Part shown: piece by piece, positions 16,193 through 24,649 of the stretch
Numbering within the stretch: the stretch's first letter is position 1
Layout: the number at the start of each line of letters is the position of its first letter
From: Halobaculum roseum
GTDB taxonomy: Archaea > Halobacteriota > Halobacteria > Halobacteriales > Haloferacaceae
Direction of reading: 5' to 3'
Assembly: GCF_019880245.1 (NCBI RefSeq)
Contig: NZ_CP082286.1
Coordinates: forward strand, 1,382,521-1,446,520
DNA length: 64,000 bases
Program-made: the position numbers and the translations under genes
Notes under the pieces: generated by a model
Told to the model about the DNA's origin: nothing
Seen by the model: only the letters and a program-made list of their open reading frames with translations
Databases searched by the model: none

Positions 16193-16951
16193 TCAGGCGT
16201 CGATCACGTCCACGACCCGACCCTCCCCGAGCGCCGCCAGAACCACCCGGTCGATCCGTCCCGCCCCGTCCGCGTCGAGCGCCGCCCGAGCGATCTCGCG
16301 GGCGACGGCCTCGTCGTCGGCGTCGTCGACCTTGTTCACGAGCGCGACCGCCTCGGCGTCGGCGGGGACGTCCTTTAGCCCGCCGTCGGGCGACGCGAGC
16401 ACCCGACCGACCGCCTCGGCGGTCACCTCGTCGCCCTCGTCGATGCCCGCGATCGCGGCGACGCGCTCGGGGCGGTGGACCACCGCGTCCGTCAGGGGTT
16501 CGCCGACGACGTGTGCGGAGGCGATCGGTACGACCGTGTCGGCGCCGTCGGGGATCTGCGGCTCCCGGTCGTCGGGCGCCTTGAACTCGCGCATCCGCGC
16601 GCCGTCGGCCTTCACGAGCACCGGGCCGTCGTGGGCGCCCGCGAGGTCGTCGACGACCGACGGGTCGTAGCCGAGGTAGCGGTCGTCCCGTTCTTGTTCC
16701 GGGACGAGCCCGAGCGGCCAGTCGACGCCGATGTCGGCGTCCGCGGCGTGGCGCTCCAGCGCGGCGACCGCGTCGCGGTCGACGACGACGCGCGCGACGT
16801 GGTCGTCGAAGATGGGGATGCGAACCGTCGCGGAGACGACCGCGCGGTCGAGGCGGTTCGCGAGCGTGTAGAGGGTCGTCTTCTTGCCGCCGGCGCCGAC
16901 GACGCAGACGAGACCCTCGGTCGGGAGGGCCTCCTCGGGCGCGTTGGTCAT
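16193..16951 (-). CDS. yqeC: YqeC-like Mo/Se-enzyme accessory protein
   Basis: The 252-residue protein matches the YqeC family, described in bacteria as accessory to selenium-dependent molybdenum hydroxylases. The N-terminal VVGAGGKKTTLYTLAN (residues 17-32) is its modified P-loop. VKADGARMREFKAPDDREPQIP near 113-133 is highly characteristic, as are PIASAHVVG and the late ALVNKVDD. The gene ends near MobA and starts 4 bases inside the downstream membrane-protein gene's coding neighbourhood (start of one overlaps stop of the other). No selenium-dependent hydroxylase is visible in the window, so a role in Mo/W enzyme maturation more generally, perhaps for FDH or AOR, is inferred. Confidence 0.82.
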   Translation of the reverse strand: MTNAPEEALPTEGLVCVVGAGGKKTTLYTLANRLDRAVVSATVRIPIFDDHVARVVVDRDAVAALERHAADADIGVDWPLGLVPEQERDDRYLGYDPSVVDDLAGAHDGPVLVKADGARMREFKAPDDREPQIPDGADTVVPIASAHVVGEPLTDAVVHRPERVAAIAGIDEGDEVTAEAVGRVLASPDGGLKDVPADAEAVALVNKVDDADDEAVAREIARAALDADGAGRIDRVVLAALGEGRVVDVIDA

Positions 16952-17439
16952 ACCTCGCTGTTCGTGTGCGCCGCCGAGTAGCTTGCGTCGCGGGACCCGT
17001 CGGTCGCGTTCCGGGCACGCGAGAGCGCCGCCCCGGCGACGCCGCCGGCGACGAACGGGACCGTCCGCCCGGCGACGCCCGCGGCCGCGGCGAGCGGCGG
17101 GGTCACGCCCGCGTTCGGCGCGAGCAACCCGAACACGACCGCCGCCGCCGCGTACGCGAGGACCGCGGCGCCCGCGAACACGATCACGGTCCGAAGGACG
17201 GTCCCCGCCTCGGCGTCGCGCAGTCCGGCGGCGTAGCCGGCCGCACCCGCGACCAGCGCGGCGACGAGCGACGACAGCGCGCCGGCGGCGGAGATCAGCC
17301 AGACGGTCTCGGTCGAGAGGTCGATCAGAGTCGGGACGAGTCCCTGCGCGGTGCCGGCGACCGCGGCGACGATCGCGGCAGCCAACGCGAACGCGATCTG
17401 TCGGCCGAGGCTCCCGGCGTCATTCGTGGCGGAGGGCAT
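16948..17439 (-). CDS. Four- to five-helix membrane protein coupled to yqeC
   Basis: The 163-residue protein is mostly Ala/Val/Gly-rich hydrophobic helices, at about residues 13-33, 45-67, 80-103, 108-126 and 130-145, with a polar C-terminus. Its stop overlaps the yqeC start by 4 bases, so it is the upstream gene of a coupled pair. There is no binding motif or charged pore residue that suggests transport. No family is recognised. Confidence 0.65.
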   Translation of the reverse strand: MPSATNDAGSLGRQIAFALAAAIVAAVAGTAQGLVPTLIDLSTETVWLISAAGALSSLVAALVAGAAGYAAGLRDAEAGTVLRTVIVFAGAAVLAYAAAAVVFGLLAPNAGVTPPLAAAAGVAGRTVPFVAGGVAGAALSRARNATDGSRDASYSAAHTNSEV

Positions 17440-17545
17440 CGTCCGGGGCTCTCGGCCGCGGGTGACAAAACTTCCGCCGGTGCGACATCGACAGATCGGC
17501 GCCGGGGAGTGCCGGGGCGTCGCTTGGGCGTCGCCTGGGCGTCGC

Positions 17546-17584
17546 CGCCGACGCTACCGTGTCGTCGCCGACGCTACCGTGTCG
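17546..17584. repeat. 20-base tandem duplication across the peroxiredoxin stop codon
   Basis: The 19-base string CGCCGACGCTACCGTGTCG occurs at 17546-17564 and again at 17566-17584. The second copy contains the stop codon of the peroxiredoxin gene (CTA on the + strand at 17574). The duplication looks recent because the copies are identical, and it leaves a decayed copy of the gene's 3' end downstream. Confidence 0.8.
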
Positions 17585-18146
17585 CCTCGGCGACCGCCGC
17601 CTCCACCTCGTCGGTGTCGGGGAACGTCAGCGGCTCGGTCGCCAGCCACGTGTAGGAGACGGTGCCGTCAGGGGCGACCACGAACACCGCGCGGTTCGCG
17701 ATGCCCGCCACGATCGACTCCTCGCGCTCTCGCGGGTCGGTTCCCTCCCCGCTCGCGTCCTCCTGGGCGCTTCGCGCCCCGCGGCGAACCCCGAAGTCCG
17801 CGATGATCGAGTTGTTGAACCCCGACACGAGCGGGTACTGCAGGTCGTACTCGTCGATGAACGCCAACAGCGACCACGGGGTGTCGGCGCTGACGCCGTA
17901 CAGCGGCGCGTCCGCCTCCGCGAGGTCGGCCTTCCAGTCGCGAAGCTCACACAGCTCCTGCGTGCAGGTCCGGGAGTAGACGCCGGGGTAGAAGGCGAGG
18001 ACGACCGGGCCCTCGTCGAGCGCGTCCGCGAGCGAGAACTCGCTCACGTCGCCGCTCGTGTAGCTTCCGCGGTCGGTTTCCCGCGCTGCCTCGGGAGTCG
18101 CCATCGGTGCGGTTACCTCGGGGGCGTCGTCGCCTGCGTCGAGCAT
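17574..18146 (-). CDS. Peroxiredoxin (AhpC/TSA, Bcp-like)
   Basis: The 190-residue thioredoxin-fold protein should reduce peroxides with a peroxidatic cysteine. The catalytic segment AFYPGVYSRTC gives Cys61, with Pro54 and Thr60 before it as in the family PxxxTxxC motif. Cys66 five residues later is positioned like the resolving cysteine of Bcp/PrxQ enzymes. VYGVSADTPWSL near 83 and the late FVVAPDGTVSYTW strand are also standard. An insertion of about 25 charged residues (RRGARSAQEDASGEGTDPRE) near 120-145 is longer than in usual Bcp. The gene is single and leftward. Confidence 0.88.
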   Translation of the reverse strand: MLDAGDDAPEVTAPMATPEAARETDRGSYTSGDVSEFSLADALDEGPVVLAFYPGVYSRTCTQELCELRDWKADLAEADAPLYGVSADTPWSLLAFIDEYDLQYPLVSGFNNSIIADFGVRRGARSAQEDASGEGTDPREREESIVAGIANRAVFVVAPDGTVSYTWLATEPLTFPDTDEVEAAVAEATR

Positions 18147-18346
18147 TGTCGGCGTGGTATGGCGGCGGCGGCTAAACCCTTCGTGCCGCGGTAGTTCGAT
18201 TCGTGGTCGAGGTGGTTGTGATCGTCGCTGTTGACTGTGTTGAGTAGCCGACCGCGGAAGCCCCCGCGGCCCCTTCCATTCCCGCCCCGCAGTCGGACGG
18301 GTGTCGTCGCAGGCGGACCCGCCCGAACACGACCCGCGGCGGTGGG

Positions 18347-20158
18347 TCAGTCGTCGCCGTCGGCGGTCTCGCCTTCGTCGTCGGCCTCGTACCCGTACGC
18401 CTCGCGCGCCGCCTCGGGGGTCAGCTTGCCGAGTCGCAGGTCGCGCTCGATGGCGTCGACGTCGCGGTCGGCGGGGTCGCCGTAGCCGCCGCCGCCCGGC
18501 GTGCGGACGCTGACGACGGAGCCGGCGGGGAGGTCGCGGGTGTGCTTCGCGGGCAGTTTCTCCAGTTCGTCGCCGTCGTCGTCGACCAGATAGGCGGCGC
18601 CGTTGGCGCCCTCGACGCCGCCGGCGAGGCCGTACGGGTGTGACTCGTGGCGCTCGGCGAGCAGGCTGAATCGCGCGGTGTGGTCGCGGACGCGGATATC
18701 GCGCCGGAGGCCGAGTCCCCCGCGGTGTTCGCCCGCGCCGCCGGAGTCGGGGCGGAGTTCGTAGCGCTCGATCCGGAGCGGGTAGGCGGTCTCCAGCACC
18801 TCCGCGGGCGTGTTCAGCGTGTTGCTCATGTGGACGTGGACGCCGTCCATGCCGTCGCCGCTCGCGCGGCCGCCGAAGCCGCCGCCCTGCGTCTCGTAGA
18901 AGGCGTACGGCGTCGGGTCGTCGCCCCGCGGGTCCCTGCCCCCGAGCGTGACGTTGTTCATCGTCCCCTGGCCCGCGGCGGCGACGGCCTCGGGCGCCGC
19001 CTCCGCGAGCGCGCCCAGCACCGCGTCCGTGACGCGCTGGCTCGTCTCCAGGTTGCCGCCGACCACGGCTGCGGGCGGCCGCGGGTTCACGATGGTCCCC
19101 TCCGGCGCGACGACCTCGATCGGGCGGTAGCAGCCGTGGTTCGGCGGGATGTCCGGGTCCGTCACACAGCGGACGGCGTAGTACGTCGCCGACGCGGTCA
19201 CCGCGAGGACCGCGTTGATCGGCCCGTCGGTCTGGTCTGCCGTGCCGGTGAAGTCGACGGTCACCTCGTCGCCGTCGACGGTGAGCGCCACCTCGATCGC
19301 GAGGTTTGCGTTGCCCCGGCCGTCGTCGTCGAGGGCGTCCGCGAACTCGTAGGTGCCGTCCGGCAGCGCCGCGAGTTCGGCGCGCATCCGGCGCTCGGAG
19401 TAGTCCTTGATCTCCTCCAGCGCGGGGGCGAGATCCGAGCCATGCTCGGCGGCGAGGTCCCGGAAGCGACGTCGCCCGGTCGCGTTCGCAGCCACCTGTG
19501 CGCGGAGGTCGCCGCGGCGTTCCTCGGGGGTCCTGACGTTCGCGAGGATCATCGACAGCACGTCCTCGCGGACCTCGCCCTCGGGCGCGCCGTCCTCGGC
19601 GACGGCGCCCGTCCCCGCCTCGAACTTCACCGGCGGGATGCGCAGGCCCTCCTGGTAGATCTCGGTGGAGTCGGCCGCCACGGAGCCGGCCGTGGATCCG
19701 CCGATGTCGGCGTGGTGCGCGCGGTTGGCGGCGAACGCGATCACGTCCTCGCCGTCGGCGTCGTGGATCGGCGTCACGAGCGTGAGATCCGGGAGGTGTG
19801 CACCGCCCCGGAACGGGTCGTTCAGGAGGACCGAGTCGCCGGGATCCAACGTCTCCGGCGGGAACGCCTCGACCGCCGCGGCGACGGAGTACGGCATCGC
19901 GCCGAGGTGGACCGGCATCGTCTCCGCCTGCGCGATCATCTCGCCGGCGGCGTCGAACAGCGCCGTCGAGCAGTCGCGGCGCTCCTTGATGTTCGGCGAG
20001 TAACCCGTCCGCACGAGCGTCGCGTTCATTTCCTCGGCGACCGCCTCACAGCCGTTGCGGATCACCTCGAGGGTAACCGAGTCGACGCCGCCGTCGACGG
20101 TGTCGTCGCCGCGGGCGTCCCCGCCGCCGGCGCCGCCGACGGCTCCGTCGTCGCTCAT
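18347..20158 (-). CDS. hyuB: Hydantoinase B / oxoprolinase B-type subunit
   Basis: The 603-residue protein is the B subunit of an ATP-dependent hydantoinase, 5-oxoprolinase or acetone-carboxylase-like enzyme. Family hallmarks are VTLEVIRNGCEAVAEEMN near 28, TLVRTGYSPNIKERRDCSTA near 46, LNDPFRGGAHLPDLT near 110, and late GGGFGGRASGDGMDGVHVHMSNT near 410. It follows hyuA with a 4-base overlap, so the two are coupled and form a complex. Which amide ring is opened cannot be told from sequence; oxoproline is attractive because gamma-glutamyltransferase and pyroglutamyl peptidase genes lie in the same window. Confidence 0.9.
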   Translation of the reverse strand: MSDDGAVGGAGGGDARGDDTVDGGVDSVTLEVIRNGCEAVAEEMNATLVRTGYSPNIKERRDCSTALFDAAGEMIAQAETMPVHLGAMPYSVAAAVEAFPPETLDPGDSVLLNDPFRGGAHLPDLTLVTPIHDADGEDVIAFAANRAHHADIGGSTAGSVAADSTEIYQEGLRIPPVKFEAGTGAVAEDGAPEGEVREDVLSMILANVRTPEERRGDLRAQVAANATGRRRFRDLAAEHGSDLAPALEEIKDYSERRMRAELAALPDGTYEFADALDDDGRGNANLAIEVALTVDGDEVTVDFTGTADQTDGPINAVLAVTASATYYAVRCVTDPDIPPNHGCYRPIEVVAPEGTIVNPRPPAAVVGGNLETSQRVTDAVLGALAEAAPEAVAAAGQGTMNNVTLGGRDPRGDDPTPYAFYETQGGGFGGRASGDGMDGVHVHMSNTLNTPAEVLETAYPLRIERYELRPDSGGAGEHRGGLGLRRDIRVRDHTARFSLLAERHESHPYGLAGGVEGANGAAYLVDDDGDELEKLPAKHTRDLPAGSVVSVRTPGGGGYGDPADRDVDAIERDLRLGKLTPEAAREAYGYEADDEGETADGDD

Positions 20159-22218
20159 TCGCCGTCACCCCCGGTGTCGACGACCAGGTTCGCGTCGCCG
20201 TCGACGCGCGCTCGCTGGCCGGGGTGGACGACGACGGTGCTCTCGCTCCCCTCGACGACCGCGGGACCGTCGAACGCCGCGTCCGTCGGCAGGCGCTCGC
20301 GGTCGTACACCGGCGTGTCGCGGTCGCCGTCGCCGAAGCCGACCCGACGGGTCTCCGTGATCGCGTCGTCGGGGTCGCCGGCGCGCTCCTCGACCGCGAG
20401 TTCGGGCGGCTCGACGAGCCCGCGGGCGCGCAGGCGGACCGTCACCAGCTCCACGGGTTCCTCGGGCGAGGCGTGCCCGTACCGGCGCTCGTGGGCCGCG
20501 TGGAAGCGCTCCTCGACGCGGTCGAGTTCGTCGCCGTCGAGGTCGCCCTCGACGGACACCGACAGGTCGAACGACTGGCCAGCGTACCGGAGATCGAGCG
20601 TGCGCTCGAACGCCATCGCGTCGTCCGCGCGGCCGGCGTCGCGCAGTTCCGCCCGGCCCTCGGCCTCGAACTCGGCGAACGCGTCGCGGACGGCGGCCGG
20701 GTCCACGTCGTCCAGGCGGCGCACCATCGAGGTGGAGTAGTCGTACACCACGTCGCTGATGAGCAGCCCGAGCGCCGAGAGCACGCCGGCGGCCCGCGGG
20801 ACGACCACCTCGGGGATGTCGAGGGCGTCCGCGAGCGCGGTCGCGTGGAGGGGCCCGGCGCCGCCGAAGGCGACGAGCGCGAACTCGCGGGGGTCGTAGC
20901 CGCGCTCGACGCTGACGACCCGCAGCGCGCGGCGCATGTTCGCGTTCGCCACGTCGAGCAGCCCCCGGGCGGCGGCCTCCGTCGCCTCGGGGTCGCCGGC
21001 GACGGTCTCGGCGAGGGGCACGAACGCCTCCCGCACCGCCGCGGCGTCGCGACCGAGCGCGTCCGGGAGGAACCCCGAGGGGTCGATGCGGCCGAGCACG
21101 AGGTGGGCGTCGGTGACGGTCGGCTCGCTCCCGCCGCGGTTGTAGCAGACCGGCCCGGGCTGAGCGCCGGCCGAGCGCGGGCCGACGCGCAGGGCGCCGC
21201 CCGTGTCCACGTAGCCGATCGAGCCGCCGCCGGCGCCGACGGTGTGGATGTCGACCGTGGGCACGGAGACGGGGTACTCGCCGACCTCGGTGTCCGTCGT
21301 CACGAGCGGGTCGCCGTCGCGCACGAGGCTCACGTCGCAGGAGGTGCCGCCCATGTCCATCGTGATCAGGTCGTCGACGCCGCGGCGGCCCGCGACGTGG
21401 GTGGCGCCGCGGACGCCCGCCGCGGGGCCCGAGAGGAGGGTGTTGACGGGGCGCTCGCGGGCGGCGTCGGCCGCCATCAGCCCGCCGTTCGACCCCATCA
21501 CGCGAAGCGGGGCGTCGACGCCGAGGTCGCCGGCGGCGGCGGCCAGCGACCCGAGGTAGGCGTCCATCACTGGCTTGAGCGCGGCGTTCATCGCGGTCGT
21601 CAGGGTGCGCTCGTACTCGCGGATCTCCGGGAGGACATCCGAGGAGAGCGAGACGCTGGCGTCGACGCCCTCCTCGCGGAGGATCTCGCGGACGCGACGC
21701 TCGTGGGCCGGATGCTCGAAGGAGAACAGCAGCGAGACGGCGACGCTCTCGACCCCCGACTCCCGGAGGTCGCGGGCGCGGGCGCGGACGGTCGCCTCGT
21801 CGAGGTCGCGGAGGACGGCGCCGCGCTCGTCGACGCGCTCGGGCACCTCGAACCGGCGGTCGCGCGGGACCACCGGGTCGGGCTTGGTCGCGTCGAAGTC
21901 GTAGATGTCCGGGCGGGTCTGGCGGCCGATCTCGACGGCGTCGCGAAAGCCCTCGGTCGTCAGGAGGGCGGTGTCGGCCCACTCGCCCTCCAGTACGGCG
22001 TTGGTCGCGACGGTCGTCCCGTGGCCGAGAAAGTCCACCTCGGCGAGCGGCGCGTCCAGTTCCCGGAGGCCCGTCACGACGCCCTCGTCGGGCGCGTCCG
22101 GGGTCGAGGGCGTCTTGTCGACGCGGATCCGGCCGTCCCGGACCGTCACGAGGTCCGTGAACGTGCCGCCCACGTCGACGCCGACGCGCGTGCCCGCCGG
22201 CGCGTGGTCGTCGGTCAT
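20155..22218 (-). CDS. hyuA: Hydantoinase A / oxoprolinase A-type subunit
   Basis: The 687-residue ATP-using subunit begins near GVDVGGTFTDLVTV, the actin-like ATPase phosphate-1 motif of the family. Further landmarks are DFLGHGTTVATNAVLE near 68-83, the MGSNGGLM region near 260, TMDMGGTSCDVSLV near 290-303 and PVCYNRGG plus DAHLVLGRID near 360-380. Length is typical. Its start is the ATG at 22218; the frame stays open upstream but that extension lacks homology and is low complexity. It heads the hyuA-hyuB pair. Confidence 0.9.
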   Translation of the reverse strand: MTDDHAPAGTRVGVDVGGTFTDLVTVRDGRIRVDKTPSTPDAPDEGVVTGLRELDAPLAEVDFLGHGTTVATNAVLEGEWADTALLTTEGFRDAVEIGRQTRPDIYDFDATKPDPVVPRDRRFEVPERVDERGAVLRDLDEATVRARARDLRESGVESVAVSLLFSFEHPAHERRVREILREEGVDASVSLSSDVLPEIREYERTLTTAMNAALKPVMDAYLGSLAAAAGDLGVDAPLRVMGSNGGLMAADAARERPVNTLLSGPAAGVRGATHVAGRRGVDDLITMDMGGTSCDVSLVRDGDPLVTTDTEVGEYPVSVPTVDIHTVGAGGGSIGYVDTGGALRVGPRSAGAQPGPVCYNRGGSEPTVTDAHLVLGRIDPSGFLPDALGRDAAAVREAFVPLAETVAGDPEATEAAARGLLDVANANMRRALRVVSVERGYDPREFALVAFGGAGPLHATALADALDIPEVVVPRAAGVLSALGLLISDVVYDYSTSMVRRLDDVDPAAVRDAFAEFEAEGRAELRDAGRADDAMAFERTLDLRYAGQSFDLSVSVEGDLDGDELDRVEERFHAAHERRYGHASPEEPVELVTVRLRARGLVEPPELAVEERAGDPDDAITETRRVGFGDGDRDTPVYDRERLPTDAAFDGPAVVEGSESTVVVHPGQRARVDGDANLVVDTGGDGE

Positions 22219-22306
22219 ACCCGAGGGTACGGGGGCTGGGTTGTATGCGTTCGCTTCGCGGCGCAGGTCGCTGCCGAACGGCGGGGCGCCGGCGGCGACG
22301 CGGGCA

Positions 22307-22798
22307 TCAGCGTTCGCGTTCGCGCTCGACCTCGCGATCGGCGGTCGCGTCGCCGCCGCGGTTCCGGACGCGCTCGCGGGCTGTCTCGGCGTCGGCGTCC
22401 TCCGTCTCGAGCAGGAGGTCGAGGCGGCGCTCGAACTCGACCTCGTCGATGTCTCCCTCGGCGTACCGCTCGCGGAGCCTGTCGACCGGGTCGCGCTCGT
22501 CTGTCGGGCCGTCGGTCGTGGCGTCGCTCGGGCCGTCGGGTCGGCTCCCGGCGTCGTCGGCCCGCCACTCGCGCAACGCGTCGAGGGCGCGTTCGAGGTC
22601 TTCGTCGCCGTCGTCGACCTCGAACACCTCATTCAGGAGGACCGCCGACAGCGGCGTGAGGAGGAACCAGCCGAGGATCGCGACGACCGCGGCCGCCTGC
22701 CCGCCGACGAGGATCGCCGCGAGCGCGACCGCCGGGAGCGTCGTCACGGCGAACAGCGCCGGGGCCGCCCGGACGAGTCGATGGCGAGGGCTGGTCAC
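22307..22798 (-). CDS. Two-helix membrane protein with SHOCT domain
   Basis: The product (163 residues from a GTG at 22798) has two adjacent hydrophobic helices (about residues 8-30 and 33-52), an acidic linker, and DPVDRLRERYAEGDIDEVEFERRLDLLLE, a SHOCT module (short C-terminal oligomerisation helix pair). The end is highly charged. A TTG start at 22825 would add nine residues (MPSVVDPSA). SHOCT membrane proteins of this architecture are common in haloarchaea and of unknown function. It lies between hyuA and arcS, all leftward. Confidence 0.75.
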   Translation of the reverse strand: MTSPRHRLVRAAPALFAVTTLPAVALAAILVGGQAAAVVAILGWFLLTPLSAVLLNEVFEVDDGDEDLERALDALREWRADDAGSRPDGPSDATTDGPTDERDPVDRLRERYAEGDIDEVEFERRLDLLLETEDADAETARERVRNRGGDATADREVERERER

Positions 22799-22846
22799 GG
22801 CAGAGGGATCCACGACGGAAGGCAAAACCGTTGCCCACGCGGCCGG

Positions 22847-24625
22847 CTACAGCTCCTCGGAGTGGCGCACGTCCACCGCGATCCCGCGGGTCGACGAGCG
22901 CATCTCCGCGCCGTGCATCTCCGCGCGACCGACCGCGAACGCCTTCGGTCCCTCGACGACGACCTCGTCGCCGACGCGGATGTCGTCGTCCGCGTCGACG
23001 ACGCCGGGGGCGAGGACGCTCCCCTGCGGGACGAACGCGTCGATCTCGACGGTCTTCGTCGGCGCGTCGCTGTCGACCCACTGTCGGGCGCCCGCGAGGG
23101 TGAAGGCGAGGGCGCCGTAGGTCGGCACCATCGTCGCCAGCAGCTCCTCGTCGTCGTCGCGGACCTGGAGCTTCGGGTACCGCGAGCGCGTGTTCAGCTC
23201 GTCGAACAGGCCGTCGCCGGCGCCGTCGCCGAGCATGTAGTCGGCGATGGCGCGGACGGTGTTGTGCTCGCGCTCCCGCTTCGTGTACTTCAGTTCGCCG
23301 TCGAGCGTGGACATGAGGTTCCCGATGGACTCGGTCGTCGTCGGGTGGTCCTCGACGGTGTACTCGAACGGCACGTCGACCTGCTCCGCGACGCGTTCGC
23401 AGATGTCGCGGTAGCCGTCCTCGGGGACGTGCGCGATGACTCGGGGGTACTCGTTGCGCTCCAGATAGCGCCGGAGGACCTCGGCGACGAACCCCTTCTC
23501 GTCCTCGGACCACCGCCCCGTAACCACGGTGTCGTAGTGCTGTGCGGGGTAGGTGAGTTCGAGTTCCTGCGGGACGACGCCGATGGGCGAGGTCATCGAC
23601 GCGAGGTGCGCGCGGAACTGGATCGCGTCGTGGAACTGCCCGTGGCTCTGGCTCTCGGAGTACGGCTTCTTCGCCGAGCAGGGAACCAGCACGAGGGGGT
23701 TGCGGAAGCGGTTGACGTAGCGCTCGGACACGCGCTGGGCGAAGCGCTGGATCTCCGGGCGACGGATCGTGTCGCTCGTCGCGGCCGCGAGTTCGTTGTT
23801 GCGGGCGACGGGCGCGCGCTCCTCGACGTAGCCGTACTGCTGGTCCAACTCGCGGAACGCGGCGGTGAGCCACTGCTCGTGGCGGGCCTGTCCCTCGACG
23901 TAGTCGCGGAGACGCCCCTCCCGGGTCCGCCGACGGACGCGACGCAGTTCGGCTTCCAGCGCGTTGACGTTGTGCTCCTCGCAGGCGGCGCGGTCGAACT
24001 CCTCGCGGGGCACCTGACACGCCGGGCACGAGCACGGCAGTTCCTCGAGGTCCTCCAGGAAGCGCTCGCCCTCGTCGGTGAGGTACTTCCCCTGGCTTCC
24101 CTTCACCCGCGCGCGTTTCGCGTCGACGAGGTCGACGCCGGCGTACACGAGCGTGGCGGCGTTCAGCGGCGTGGCGACCCCCGACAGATAGAGCGCGGTG
24201 TCGGCGGGAACCGCCTCGCGCACGTCGATCACGGCCTCCGCGAACGCCGAGGCGTGGCCGACGACGCCCTGCGCGTTCGAGAGGACGTACGCGTCGACGG
24301 GCGCGGCGGCGGCCCCGCCCGAGTTCGGCGCGTCGCTCGTGATCACCGCGGCGGTCGGCCCGTCGACGGCGGCCGCCGAGTCGGGGTAGTCGGGGGCGAA
24401 GGCGTCGACGACCTCCTCGCGGGTGCCCGCGGGGTACGCGCGGTGGGGCAGGACCGTGAGGGCGGACTCGTCGCCCTCGGGCACGTCTCGCTCGGCGTTC
24501 CACAGCGACCCGGCGTCGCGGACCACGTCGTCGGCGAGCGCCGGGGTCGTGAGGGGCGAATCGAGGCGAAGCTCCCCGAGGCGGGCGGCCCCGTCCCGCT
24601 CGTGGACCTCGAAGTAGTCGGTCAT
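22847..24625 (-). CDS. arcS: Archaeosine synthase ArcS
   Basis: The 592-residue protein converts preQ0 at tRNA position 15 to archaeosine by adding an amidine. It is a TGT paralogue: an N-terminal TGT-like domain, the zinc motif PCSCPAC with a later CEEH near residues 197-220, and a C-terminal PUA domain from about 510 (DAFVPQGSVLAPGVV, VGDEVVVEGPKAFAVGRA). The ArcS signature PCSAKKPYSESQSH near 324-337 separates it from true transglycosylases. It lies directly downstream of tgtA in the same direction, the order expected for a shared archaeosine pathway. Confidence 0.93.
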   Translation of the reverse strand: MTDYFEVHERDGAARLGELRLDSPLTTPALADDVVRDAGSLWNAERDVPEGDESALTVLPHRAYPAGTREEVVDAFAPDYPDSAAAVDGPTAAVITSDAPNSGGAAAAPVDAYVLSNAQGVVGHASAFAEAVIDVREAVPADTALYLSGVATPLNAATLVYAGVDLVDAKRARVKGSQGKYLTDEGERFLEDLEELPCSCPACQVPREEFDRAACEEHNVNALEAELRRVRRRTREGRLRDYVEGQARHEQWLTAAFRELDQQYGYVEERAPVARNNELAAATSDTIRRPEIQRFAQRVSERYVNRFRNPLVLVPCSAKKPYSESQSHGQFHDAIQFRAHLASMTSPIGVVPQELELTYPAQHYDTVVTGRWSEDEKGFVAEVLRRYLERNEYPRVIAHVPEDGYRDICERVAEQVDVPFEYTVEDHPTTTESIGNLMSTLDGELKYTKREREHNTVRAIADYMLGDGAGDGLFDELNTRSRYPKLQVRDDDEELLATMVPTYGALAFTLAGARQWVDSDAPTKTVEIDAFVPQGSVLAPGVVDADDDIRVGDEVVVEGPKAFAVGRAEMHGAEMRSSTRGIAVDVRHSEEL

Positions 24626-24649
24626 GCCCCGAGGTGTGCGGCCCGGGCG

